Shown here: one piece after another, positions 1 to 9,148 of the stretch
How positions within the stretch are numbered: the first letter of the stretch is position 1
Layout of the letters: each line of letters starts with the position of its first letter
From: JAUVRX01 sp049664225
Lineage (GTDB): Bacteria > Acidobacteriota > Thermoanaerobaculia > Multivoradales > JAHEKO01
Assembly: GCA_049664225.1 (NCBI GenBank)
Contig: JBATEX010000111.1
Span: 18,226 to 82,225, forward strand
Reading direction: 5' to 3'
Length of the DNA stretch: 64,000 nucleotides
Made by a program: the position numbers and the translations under genes
The notes under the pieces: model-generated
Databases searched by the model: none
The model's input: only the letters and a program-made list of their open reading frames with translations
What the model was told of the DNA's origin: nothing

Positions 1-2
1 GA

Positions 3-1094
3 TTCGTAGGCCAGCTCACGGGAATCCTCGATTACCGATTCGGCGCCTTTCGCCTCGTTGCCACGCGGCCCCTCCCGGAGTTGGCAAGGCGACCCAGGCC
101 GGTGGCTGCCACTGGGCTGAAAGGTGGCAAAGCAAGCGTGACGATTGCCACCTACAACGTCGAGAATCTCGATCCGTCTGACGGCACCGAGCGCTTTCGG
201 CATCTAGCAAGGGGCATCGTAGATCAGCTGAGAAGTCCCGACATCGTGGCTCTGCAGGAGGTCCAGGACAACAGCGGCGCCGAGGATGACGGCGTCGTGC
301 AGGCGAACGAGACGTTTGCAGGGTTGATCCAGGCAATCCTCGATGTAGGAGGTCCAGCCTACGAGTACGGTCAGATCGACCCGGGGGATGGCACCGATGG
401 GGGACTGCCCGGAGGCAACATTCGGCTGGGCTATCTCTTCAATCCCGCGCGAGTCGAGCTGCTGAGGCGAGGCTCGAAGGCCTCATCTAGGCAGCCCACG
501 ACCGTCAGTCTTGGAGAGCGGGGTGCCGAGCTGTCGGCGAGCCCCGGGCTCGTCCAACCCGAACACCCCGCTTTTCGGGGTGACGCGACTCGAGGATTCG
601 AGGCGGGGAGGAAGTCGCTGGCGGCGGAGTTCGAATTTCGGGGCAAGACCCTCTTTGTCGTAAACAACCATTTGAAGTCGAAGAGGGGTGACGATCCGCT
701 CTTCGGCCCGCGTCAGCCACCGCTGCTTGCCACCGAGGACCAGCGATCGCAGCAGACCGCCTTGATCGGAGGATTCGTGGCGGAGCTCTTGCTCTTGGAT
801 CCGACCGCGAGAGTGATCGTGCTCGGCGACTTGAACGAACACGAATTCCGAGGCCCTCTGCGGGTCCTGGAAGGCGCCGGTCTGGTGAATCTGATGTTCT
901 CGGTACCTGCGGCCGACCGCTATTCCTTCAACTACCGGGGCAACTCGCAGCTTCTGGACCATGTGCTGGTCAGCCGAAGCCTCTACGAGGAGGCGAGACC
1001 CGAGGTCGAGATCCTTCACATCAACGCGGATGCCGCTTTCGACGATCGGGCGAGTGACCACGATCCGGTGGTGGTCCGATTGCGCCTGGACTGA
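3..1094 (+). CDS. Endonuclease/exonuclease/phosphatase (EEP) family protein, secreted-nuclease type, 5' partial
   Basis: The reading frame is open back to the window edge, so the true start lies upstream; the first in-window residues (GQLTGILDYRFGAFRL) resemble the segment before the catalytic domain in ExeM/NucH-type extracellular DNases. The EEP motifs follow in order: TYNVENLDP near the start, ALQEVQ (metal-binding Glu), NNHLKSKRGDDP (His), VLGDLNEHE (Asp/Asn), LDHVLVS and a final SDHDPVVV. The family cleaves phosphodiester bonds of nucleic acids or phospholipids using Mg2+. The full-length family carries upstream OB-fold or lamin-tail domains, which would lie outside this window. It ends just before a convergent gene. 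The fold call is firm; DNA as substrate is inferred. Confidence 0.85.
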   Translation, partial: FVGQLTGILDYRFGAFRLVATRPLPELARRPRPVAATGLKGGKASVTIATYNVENLDPSDGTERFRHLARGIVDQLRSPDIVALQEVQDNSGAEDDGVVQANETFAGLIQAILDVGGPAYEYGQIDPGDGTDGGLPGGNIRLGYLFNPARVELLRRGSKASSRQPTTVSLGERGAELSASPGLVQPEHPAFRGDATRGFEAGRKSLAAEFEFRGKTLFVVNNHLKSKRGDDPLFGPRQPPLLATEDQRSQQTALIGGFVAELLLLDPTARVIVLGDLNEHEFRGPLRVLEGAGLVNLMFSVPAADRYSFNYRGNSQLLDHVLVSRSLYEEARPEVEILHINADAAFDDRASDHDPVVVRLRLD

Positions 1095-1107
1095 GGGGCC
1101 AGCGGAA

Positions 1108-2577
1108 TCAGGAGTTGGGTAGGTCGAGAAACTGCCTGGCAAACTCGACGAAGGTATGGGCGTCGGCGAAGTTGCTGACCATTCCCACGGAGATGCGGAC
1201 GGCACCGGTGCTCTTGCCGTCGATGCACAGTCGAAAATCTTCGTAGGTCATGCCCCGGTCCGAGCTCGTGAAGCAGCTGACCAACTCCTGTTTGGAAAGA
1301 CCCAGAGCCATTTCGCCAGCTCCAGGGTTGCAAAAACAGCCTGTGCGCAACGAGATCATCCTCTCGTTGGCCTGCTTCTCGATGATCTCGTGATCGATGA
1401 CCCGACCCTGGTCGTCGTAGAAGTTCAGCGTGATGGTGCCGCCGCGCTGCTCACAGCTGTGCGGGCCGAAAATCTGGATCAACGGTCGGCCGTTGCCATG
1501 TCTCAAAGCCCCGAGGGTCTCGATCAGCCAGCTGGTCAAGCACTTGACCCGCAGGTGAATCTGATCCATTCCCACCGTTTCGAGAAAGTCCAGACCGATG
1601 TCGATGGCCGGGATGTTGGCATAGTCCAGCGTGCCGTCCTCAAAGGCGGCTGAGCCAGCCGCCATGGTGTGCCGATCGGCCTGCACGGAGGCCACTCCTA
1701 TCGTGCCGCCGGCGAACCAGGGTCGATGGAGTTTCTCGAGCGCCGGCCATCGTGCAATGAGAGCACCGACGCCCGTGGGATAGCCGAACATCTTGTAGAA
1801 CGACAGCGCTACATAGTCCGGTTGCCAGCGGCTCAGGTCGAGTCGATTGGTCGCCACGAAGGCGGCGGCATCGAGGAGAACGTCCCACCCCCGCTTCTGG
1901 GCTCTCTCGATCCACTCCAGGGGATGTTGAACACCCGAGAAGTTCGACTGGGCCGGAAAGGCAAAGAGGTTGTGGCCGCCCTGCTTGGCGAGACTCCAGG
2001 AGGAGTCCAATAGTGCCTCCGGCACGCGCATCTCCGGAGGTGCGACCGGAATGTAGGTCGTTCTGGCTCCGTGGGCTCTGTCGAACTCGCGGATGCCGTT
2101 GACGGAGTTGTGATTGTCGAAGGTCAGCAGGAACTGGTCCCCGGGTTCGAAGGGATAAGACTCGCCTACCAGCTTCAGGGCGTGACTGGCATTGGCCGTG
2201 AAGACCACGCCGTACTCTCTCGGTGAGGCGTTGAAGAACTCGAGTATGTGCTGCCGCGATCGTTCGACGAGCTCGGTAGTACCGAGAGAGGTCGGGTTCG
2301 TGGAGTGGGGATTGCCGAATACCGTCTCTCGCAGAAGGGCGACGTGGCGATCGACCTGGCTCTTGCCGTAGAGTCCGCCACCGGTGTAGTCGAGGTAGAC
2401 GTGGCCGTGACGATCGAGGCGCGAAAAGTCCGTGTCGCGGAGTCTGTCGAGGATGGCGGTCTTCTGGAAATCAGGGCACGCTCGCTGAAAGGCCTCATAG
2501 GCCTGCTGGGACATCGAGGACGGGGTGGAAATTGCGCGCATAGTAGAGAAGGACTCTGTGTTTGTCGCTGGGGGCAC
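1108..2577 (-). CDS. Class V aminotransferase-fold PLP enzyme, MOCOS-like (Mo-cofactor sulfurase N-terminal domain type)
   Basis: A 489-residue PLP enzyme whose best motif matches are to the NifS-like half of molybdenum cofactor sulfurase. SFYKMFGYPTGVGAL carries the PLP lysine (about residue 262) and RTGCFCNPGA carries the candidate persulfide cysteine. LDAAAF supplies the cofactor-binding Asp. MOCOS moves sulfur from cysteine to the Mo centre of xanthine-oxidase-type enzymes; the C-terminal MOSC domain of eukaryotic MOCOS is absent. The start is uncertain: an internal Met about 12 codons in is an alternative. It is divergent from the next gene (77 bp apart). XdhC/MocA-type Mo-cofactor genes lie about 33 kb away, so a shared pathway is plausible but not shown. 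A general cysteine desulfurase is the alternative. Confidence 0.75.
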   Translation of the reverse strand: MPPATNTESFSTMRAISTPSSMSQQAYEAFQRACPDFQKTAILDRLRDTDFSRLDRHGHVYLDYTGGGLYGKSQVDRHVALLRETVFGNPHSTNPTSLGTTELVERSRQHILEFFNASPREYGVVFTANASHALKLVGESYPFEPGDQFLLTFDNHNSVNGIREFDRAHGARTTYIPVAPPEMRVPEALLDSSWSLAKQGGHNLFAFPAQSNFSGVQHPLEWIERAQKRGWDVLLDAAAFVATNRLDLSRWQPDYVALSFYKMFGYPTGVGALIARWPALEKLHRPWFAGGTIGVASVQADRHTMAAGSAAFEDGTLDYANIPAIDIGLDFLETVGMDQIHLRVKCLTSWLIETLGALRHGNGRPLIQIFGPHSCEQRGGTITLNFYDDQGRVIDHEIIEKQANERMISLRTGCFCNPGAGEMALGLSKQELVSCFTSSDRGMTYEDFRLCIDGKSTGAVRISVGMVSNFADAHTFVEFARQFLDLPNS

Positions 2578-2654
2578 AGGCTAGCGGATGGAGGCGCCCG
2601 CGATCAAGCGCAATGCGACTATAATTCCGCCACCCCGCGGTTCTTCCACTCCCA

Positions 2655-3890
2655 ATGCCGACCTCGACCCGAAATCACTCCCTGACTGGCCAGGGGATAG
2701 GTGCCCTTGGGGTCCCCGAATCCCAAGGGGGTGTGGCCGAGGCTATCCTGGATCTCTCGTCGGTGCCGCGGGAGCTGGGACGAGTGGAGGCGGTGGAGTC
2801 GGGACCGACGCTGATCTGCCTCGGAGGCCTGCACGGCAATGAGCCAGCGGGGGTATTGGCGATCGACCGGGTTCTGAAGCAAATCTATCGGCGTCCGAGT
2901 GGTCTGCGCGGCCGCATGGTGGGTCTGGCCGGAAACCGCCGGGCTCTGGCAGCCGGCTGCCGCTTCGTGAACCACGATCTGAATCGGGCCTGGAAACCGG
3001 GCAGAGTGGAGCAGCTGACTGTGCTGCCCGGACCCCTGGACGACGAGGACCAGGAGTTGGTCGAGTTGAGCGCCTCGCTCAGCAGAATCATCGACGAGGC
3101 TCCAGGTCGGATCTTTCTCCTGGATCTGCACACCATCTCCGGGCCTGGGCCGGCATTCGCCATTCTCGACGACACCTTGCAGAACAGGGAGGTGGCGCTG
3201 GATTTTCCCGTGCCGCTCGTCCTGGGCCTCGAGGAACAGCTGGGGGGAACCCTTGCCAGCTACATGACTGCACGAGGGGCCACGGTAGTCGGGTTCGAAG
3301 CCGGGCTGCACGACGACCCGGCGTCCGTGGATCGGGCAGCCGCGGCGATCTGGATTGCCCTGGACTCCAGCGGAGTTTTCGAGCATGAGAGTCGCCCGGA
3401 GGTGGCGGCGGCGAGGGATCTGCTGAGTCGGCAAGCCGATGGCTCAGCCCGGATCGTCGAGGTCCGCTACCGGCACAGTGTCGCCGACGGAGATGCCTTC
3501 GAGATGGATCCCGGCTTCAGCGGCTTCCAGCCGATTGGCGCCGGGCAGGAGGTCGGAAGCACCCGAGGCGGCAGGGTCCGGGCTCCCCGATCGGGCCTGC
3601 TTCTCATGCCGCGCTACCAGGATCAGGGAAATGACGGGTTCTTCCTGGTGGACGAAGTCCGACCGGCCTGGCTGCCGATTTCGGCAGCCGTGCGGCGGCT
3701 CGGTGTAGATCGTTTTCTGCATCTGCTGCCGGGAGTCGAACGGGATCCGAATCGCCACCAGACCTTTGTCGTGGATCGTCGCTTCGCTCGATGGTGGGCA
3801 CGACAGCTCTTCCACCTTCTCGGATTCCGGCGGGAGGGCAGGGACGGTCCGCGGTTGATCATGACCCGACGTCGGGACCAACTGCGCTGA
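2655..3890 (+). CDS. Succinylglutamate desuccinylase/aspartoacylase family zinc hydrolase
   Basis: A 411-residue metallocarboxypeptidase-fold protein. The zinc site is visible as GGLHGNEPAG (His60, Glu63) and LLDLHTISGPG (His159). The RFVNHDLNRAW block between them matches the substrate-binding NDLNR motif of AstE/AspA proteins. Members remove acyl groups from N-acyl amino acids or related amides. No arginine-catabolism (ast) genes sit nearby, so the substrate is open. The start is the first Met after the divergent promoter region; the N-terminal 25 residues are poorly constrained. It ends 35 bp before the aceK start, so the two may be co-transcribed. Confidence 0.82.
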   Translation: MPTSTRNHSLTGQGIGALGVPESQGGVAEAILDLSSVPRELGRVEAVESGPTLICLGGLHGNEPAGVLAIDRVLKQIYRRPSGLRGRMVGLAGNRRALAAGCRFVNHDLNRAWKPGRVEQLTVLPGPLDDEDQELVELSASLSRIIDEAPGRIFLLDLHTISGPGPAFAILDDTLQNREVALDFPVPLVLGLEEQLGGTLASYMTARGATVVGFEAGLHDDPASVDRAAAAIWIALDSSGVFEHESRPEVAAARDLLSRQADGSARIVEVRYRHSVADGDAFEMDPGFSGFQPIGAGQEVGSTRGGRVRAPRSGLLLMPRYQDQGNDGFFLVDEVRPAWLPISAAVRRLGVDRFLHLLPGVERDPNRHQTFVVDRRFARWWARQLFHLLGFRREGRDGPRLIMTRRRDQLR

Positions 3891-3925
3891 CAGTGCCCTG
3901 CCGGTCCGGTGCTAGACTTCCCGCC

Positions 3926-5680
3926 GTGACCACTTCTGCTGCTGCAGTCCGCGGCGCGGACGTCATCCAACACTCTTTCGACGAGTTCCAGACCCGCTTT
4001 CGGGCCATCACGAGGCGGGCCAAGGAGCGCTTCGAGAGTCGCGATTGGGACGGCATTCGTCGCGATACGGTCAAGCGCCTCGGCCTCCAGCCGCAGGCAG
4101 TAGCCGAGACTTTCGAAGCGCTGCAGGATCAAATTGGAGAGCAGATATCCGACCGCGAGCTATGGCCTTCGATGAAGGAGGCCTACTCGCTGGCCATCCT
4201 CGGCCGGAATGACTTCGAAGTCGCCCAGACTTTCTTCAATTCCCTGACCCGGCGGGTCTTTCCGCACGTCGGTGTCGACCCCAGGATCGACTTTATCTCG
4301 GATGATTTTCCGCTGCCCTACAGAGGCTGGGAGATGGCCAGCACTCGCCTTTATGCCGTTCGGCAAGTAGATTCTGGAGTTCTCCGCAGAGTTCTCGAGG
4401 ATGCTGCCTTTCGAGTCGCCTTCTCCGACCTCTATGGCGACGCCAGGATGGCCGCCGATCGTCTGCAGCGGGATATCGACCTCGCTTTCGGCTCGGAGAC
4501 GATCGAAGCACTGGATATTCTCCGGCCGGTCTTTATCCGCAACAAGGCGGCCTACATCATCGGCCGCGTTCGGCGAGGCGAGCGCGTCATGCCGCTCGTC
4601 ATTGCGATCCTCAATCGACCGGGTGGACTGCGGGTCGACGCTGTGCTGACGCGAGAAGAAGATGTGAGCATCGCGTTCAGCTTCGCCCGTTGGTACTTCC
4701 ACGCCGATATTGACAGCCCACGTCAGGTGATCGGTTTTCTGCATTCGATTCTGCCACGCAAGCGGATCGGTGAGCTCTACCTCTCCCTGGGATACAACAA
4801 GCATGGCAAGACCGAGTTCTACCGCGACCTGATGAAGGACATCGCCGCCTCGGAAGAGCCTTTCATCGTCGCTCCGGGCCAGCCTGGACTGGTGATGTCG
4901 GTCTTCACGCTGCCCTCGTTCCCGTTCGTATTCAAGGTGATCAAGGACTTCTTTCCGCCCTCGAAGCACGTGACCCGAGAGGAAGTCATCCAGAAGTACC
5001 GGGAAGTCATGCGCCACGACCGAGTCGGGCGGTTGGTGGATTTTCAGGAGTTCGAGCACCTCACCTTTCGCCAAGAGAGGTTCTCCGAAGAGCTGCTCGA
5101 AGAGCTTTTGCAGGTGGCCTCCCAAACGGTTTCGCTCTCAGGCGAGGACGTGGTGATTCGACATCTCTATATCGGCAGGCGGGTAACGCCGCTGGACATC
5201 TACGTCAACGAAGCCTCGACGCAGGAGGCACGAGCGGCGGTGATCGACTGGGGAGAATCGCTCAAGGACCTGGCTGCGGCCAACGTCTTCGCCGGCGATA
5301 TGCTGCTCAAGAACTTCGGTGTGACACGCCACAATCGGGTCGTCTTCTACGACTACGATGAGCTCTGTGCGCTGTCGGCCTGTCGATTCCGCCGGATCCC
5401 CCCGCCACGGGACGACTTCGAGGCGATGGCTTCGGAGCCCTGGTTCTCCGTCGCCGACGAGGACGTCTTTCCCGAGGAGATGCGGAGCTTCCTCGGTCTG
5501 CGTGGCGATCTGGAGGAGGTGTTCTTGAAGCACCACTCCGACCTGTTCGATGCTGCCTACTGGTGCCGAATGCAGGCGAGAATCGACAAAGGCGAGATCA
5601 TCGATATCTACCCCTACAATTCGGATCAACGGCTGCGGGCCGAGCCGAGCGCGCCGAGCTCGGGTGCCAGCTGGGGGTAG
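3926..5680 (+). CDS. aceK: Isocitrate dehydrogenase kinase/phosphatase
   Basis: A 584-residue protein, close to the roughly 580 residues usual for AceK, which phosphorylates and dephosphorylates isocitrate dehydrogenase to divide carbon between the TCA cycle and glyoxylate shunt. Diagnostic stretches: GRNDFEVAQTFFNSLTRR near the N-terminus, the nucleotide-binding loop around APGQPGLVMSVFTLPSF with FVFKVIKD, and the kinase core GDMLLKNFGVTRH followed by VVFYDYDEL. The frame is open upstream into the previous gene, but the GTG at 3926 gives the family length and sits after that gene's stop. The usual partners aceA, aceB and icd are not in the window, so aceK is separated from the glyoxylate operon here. 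Confidence 0.95.
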   Translation: MTTSAAAVRGADVIQHSFDEFQTRFRAITRRAKERFESRDWDGIRRDTVKRLGLQPQAVAETFEALQDQIGEQISDRELWPSMKEAYSLAILGRNDFEVAQTFFNSLTRRVFPHVGVDPRIDFISDDFPLPYRGWEMASTRLYAVRQVDSGVLRRVLEDAAFRVAFSDLYGDARMAADRLQRDIDLAFGSETIEALDILRPVFIRNKAAYIIGRVRRGERVMPLVIAILNRPGGLRVDAVLTREEDVSIAFSFARWYFHADIDSPRQVIGFLHSILPRKRIGELYLSLGYNKHGKTEFYRDLMKDIAASEEPFIVAPGQPGLVMSVFTLPSFPFVFKVIKDFFPPSKHVTREEVIQKYREVMRHDRVGRLVDFQEFEHLTFRQERFSEELLEELLQVASQTVSLSGEDVVIRHLYIGRRVTPLDIYVNEASTQEARAAVIDWGESLKDLAAANVFAGDMLLKNFGVTRHNRVVFYDYDELCALSACRFRRIPPPRDDFEAMASEPWFSVADEDVFPEEMRSFLGLRGDLEEVFLKHHSDLFDAAYWCRMQARIDKGEIIDIYPYNSDQRLRAEPSAPSSGASWG

Positions 5681-5702
5681 GGCGGGTAGGCGGTCTGGTG
5701 AC

Positions 5703-6815
5703 TCAGTCTTGATCGCCGTACTGGTCCGTCATCCACTCCCGGTAGGACTCGTCCATCACGGACCGCCACCACGGCTCGTTGTCCACGAACCAGAGGACGG
5801 TCGAATCCATGCCGTTGTCGAAGGCGATTGTCGAGCCGAATCCGAGCTCTTCCTCGATGCGGCCGGAGTCGATGGCGTACCGGCGATCATGGCCCGGTCG
5901 GTCGCTGACGAAGTCGATGGCTGTCTCGCAAGGCCGGCCTCGAGACGGCGGCGCTTCGGGATAGCGATCACACAGCTCGGGCAGCCCTGCGAAGAGCTTG
6001 TCCACGGACTGGCAAAGCAGTCGCACCAGATCGAGATTGGTTTGCTCGTTGCGGCTGCCGATGTTGTAGGTCTGGCCGATTCGGCCGTCCACAAGGATCG
6101 ATTCGATGCCGCGGCAGTGGTCCTCGACGTGTAGCCAATCCCGGACATTCTGGCCGTCGCCGTAGATGGGCAGGGCCCTACCGACCAGAAGGTTGACGAT
6201 GCACAGAGGGATGAGCTTCTCGGGGAACTGGTAGGGACCGTAGTTGTTGGAGCAGTTGCTGATGCTGGTGGGCAGGCCATAGGTGTGCTGATAGGCACGA
6301 ACCAGGTGGTCCGAGGCCGCCTTGCTGGCGGCGTAGGGCGAGTTGGGAGAGTAGGGCGTAGATTCGCTGAACGCCGGCTCGGAGGGCGCGAGTGACCCAT
6401 AGACCTCGTCTGTCGAAACATGGTGGAAGCGAGGCCTACCGAACTTTTCGGCGTGACTGTCCAGCCAGACCCGACGGGCCGCCTTCAACAGGCTGTGAGT
6501 GCCGTTGATATTGACATCGACGAAGATATCGGGTCCGGAGATCGAGCGATCGACATGGGACTCTGCCGCGAGGTGGACGATCGTCTCGAGACCCTCCGAG
6601 ACCAGCAGCTCCTCTACCAGTTCCTGGTCTCGGATGTCGCCTCGAACGAATCGATAGCTCGGGTGATCGGCGGCGGCTGCCAAATTGGCCAGGTTACCTG
6701 CGTAGGTCAGCGAATCGAGGACGACCAGGCGGTCCTCCGGGTGCCGCTGGATCCAGTAGTGGACGAAGTTGGAGCCGATGAACCCGGCACCACCCGTAAC
6801 CAGGAGTCTAGACAT
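5703..6815 (-). CDS. rfbB: dTDP-glucose 4,6-dehydratase
   Basis: A 370-residue extended short-chain dehydrogenase. It carries the NAD-binding TGGAGFIGSNFV at the N-terminus, the catalytic TDEVYGSL region, the YAASK Tyr/Lys pair and the YGPYQFPEKLIPL signature of RmlB. It converts dTDP-glucose to dTDP-4-keto-6-deoxyglucose, the second step to dTDP-L-rhamnose. It is the last gene of the minus-strand order rfbA-rfbC-rfbD-rfbB and overlaps the end of rfbD by 8 bp, indicating one transcript with translational coupling. It is slightly longer than typical RmlB (about 355 residues), with the extra length in the C-terminal third. Confidence 0.97.
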   Translation of the reverse strand: MSRLLVTGGAGFIGSNFVHYWIQRHPEDRLVVLDSLTYAGNLANLAAAADHPSYRFVRGDIRDQELVEELLVSEGLETIVHLAAESHVDRSISGPDIFVDVNINGTHSLLKAARRVWLDSHAEKFGRPRFHHVSTDEVYGSLAPSEPAFSESTPYSPNSPYAASKAASDHLVRAYQHTYGLPTSISNCSNNYGPYQFPEKLIPLCIVNLLVGRALPIYGDGQNVRDWLHVEDHCRGIESILVDGRIGQTYNIGSRNEQTNLDLVRLLCQSVDKLFAGLPELCDRYPEAPPSRGRPCETAIDFVSDRPGHDRRYAIDSGRIEEELGFGSTIAFDNGMDSTVLWFVDNEPWWRSVMDESYREWMTDQYGDQD

Positions 6816-7682
6816 CCTCTGCCTCTCCGAGCTCGATCAGCATCGAACGCAACGCGGCTCGCCAGTGTAGGGGTTGGATTGCTAGTCCGGACCATGTCGT
6901 AGTCTTGTCGAGCACGCTGAACCGAGGACGCTTTGCCGGCGTCGGGTAGTCGACGGTGTTGATGGGTCGAATCACTATCGGTCGACCGAGGAGCCCACAG
7001 GCAAGAGCTTCTTCCTGAATCGCCACGGCGAAGTCGTACCAGGAGGCAACGCCGGCATCAGTCCAGTGGTGCAGACCCTGCAACCGGCTGGAAGCTGCGG
7101 CCCGCCAGATCGATTCGGCCAGACCTTTCGCCCAGGTTGGCGTGCCGACCTGATCGGCGACGATCTCGAGCGCCTGCCCGTCGTTCATCCGCCGCAGCAT
7201 CGCGGTTACGAAGTTGCTTCCCAGGCCTGAATAGAGCCAGGCCGTGCGGAGGATCAAAGCGCTGCCGTCGGTCGCGTCGAGCACATACTCTTCTCCACGC
7301 CGCTTGCTGGCGCCGTAGATATTCAGCGGGTTGGGGATATCTTCCGGTTGGTAGGGCCGCCCGCGCTCTCCATCGAAGACGAAATCGGTGGAGACGTGGA
7401 TCAATCGAGCGCCGTGAGCCATGGATGCTCGGCTCACATTCCTGGCGCCCTCGGCGTTGATCTGGAAAGCGAGATCGGGCTCCCGCTCGGCCCGGTCCAC
7501 TGCGGTGTAGGCGGCCGTGTTGACGATCAGATCGGGCCTCAGTCGGGCGACCATCCGATTCACGCCCTCGATGTCGGTGATGTCGAGCTCGCCTCGCCCA
7601 CAGGCAGTCACCTCACAGGAGAGCGGAGTGGTCCGGAGCAACTCGCACCCCAGTTGTCCCTCAGCACCGGTGAGCAGAACCC

Positions 7683-7695
<13 letters not shown>
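6808..7695 (-). CDS. rfbD: dTDP-4-dehydrorhamnose reductase
   Basis: A 295-residue reductase with the N-terminal LLTGAEGQLG nucleotide-binding loop, STDFVFDGERGRPYQPED block and YGASKRRGE catalytic Tyr/Lys motif of RmlD. It performs the last step of dTDP-L-rhamnose synthesis, reducing the 4-keto group with NAD(P)H. It overlaps rfbC by 13 bp and rfbB by 8 bp in the same operon. The start at 7695 leaves only four residues before the first beta strand, which is normal for the family. Confidence 0.96.
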
Positions 7696-8239
<544 letters not shown>

Positions 8240-8243
<4 letters not shown>

Positions 8244-9136
8244 CTCTCCTCCCGCAAGATCGCCATCAGGTAGCGGGCGTAGCCGCTCTCGCCGAAATCG
8301 GCTGCAAGCTGCTCCAGCTCTCGGTCGGTGATGTAGCCCATGCGATAGGCGATCTCCTCGGGGCAGGCGATCTTCAGGCCCTGGCGCTTTTCGATCACTC
8401 TGACGAAGACAGCCGCGTCCAGAAGCGAATCGTGAGTCCCGGTATCGAGCCAGGCCGTTCCACGGCCGAGAATCTCGACGGCGAGCTGCTCGCGCTCCAG
8501 ATACGCGCGGTTGACGTCGGTGATCTCCAACTCCCCGCGGTCCGATGGGCGCAGCGACTTGGCGATATCGACCACCTGTTTATCGTAGAAGTAGAGACCC
8601 GTGACGGCGTAGTGGGACTTGGGCTCAGTGGGTTTTTCGACGATGTCCAGCGCCTTGCCAGCGGCATCGAAGCTGACGACGCCGTAGCGCTCGGGATCGG
8701 TCACGTAGTAGCCGAATATGGTGGCCCCTTGCGTGCGTTCCGCGGCAACCGAGAGCTTGTCTGCCAGTCCTTCCGCGTAGAAGATGTTGTCACCCAGAAT
8801 CAAGCTGACCGGGGTTTCGGCTATAAAACTCTCGCCGATGAGGAAAGCCTGCGCGATGCCCTTGGGCTCTTCCTGAACGGCATAGCTGAGCGAGATGCCC
8901 CATTGTGAACCGTCGCCCAGAAAAGTCTCGAAAGCAGCCTGGTCCCGTGGCGTCGTGATCACCAGGATGTCCCGGATGCTCGCCAACATCAGAGTGGACA
9001 GGGGGTAGTGGATCATTGGCTTGTCGTAGACCGGCATCAGCTGCTTACTGACCCCGTGAGTCAGTGGCAAGAGTCGTCGACCGGCCCCACCGGCCAGGAT
9101 GATGCCCTTGTAGGTGCTCTCGGCGGATGCATTCAT
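8240..9136 (-). CDS. rfbA: Glucose-1-phosphate thymidylyltransferase
   Basis: A 298-residue nucleotidyltransferase with the ILAGGAGRRLLPLT activation loop, SKQLMPVYDKPMIHYPL uridylyl/thymidylyl-binding segment, LILGDNIFY metal site and EKPTEPKS block of RmlA. It makes dTDP-glucose from dTTP and glucose-1-phosphate, committing carbon to rhamnose. It is the first gene of the rfb set and lies 12 bp downstream of the sulfotransferase gene, so transcription may begin further upstream. The N-terminal extension (about 9 residues before the first strand) is normal. Confidence 0.97.
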
Positions 9137-9148
9137 TCAGTCATAGTC

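Noticed and set aside
3282..3320. A GGTTCGA-like T-loop string suggesting a tRNA
   Set aside because: It lies inside the aspartoacylase-family gene and no cloverleaf arms can be formed around it.
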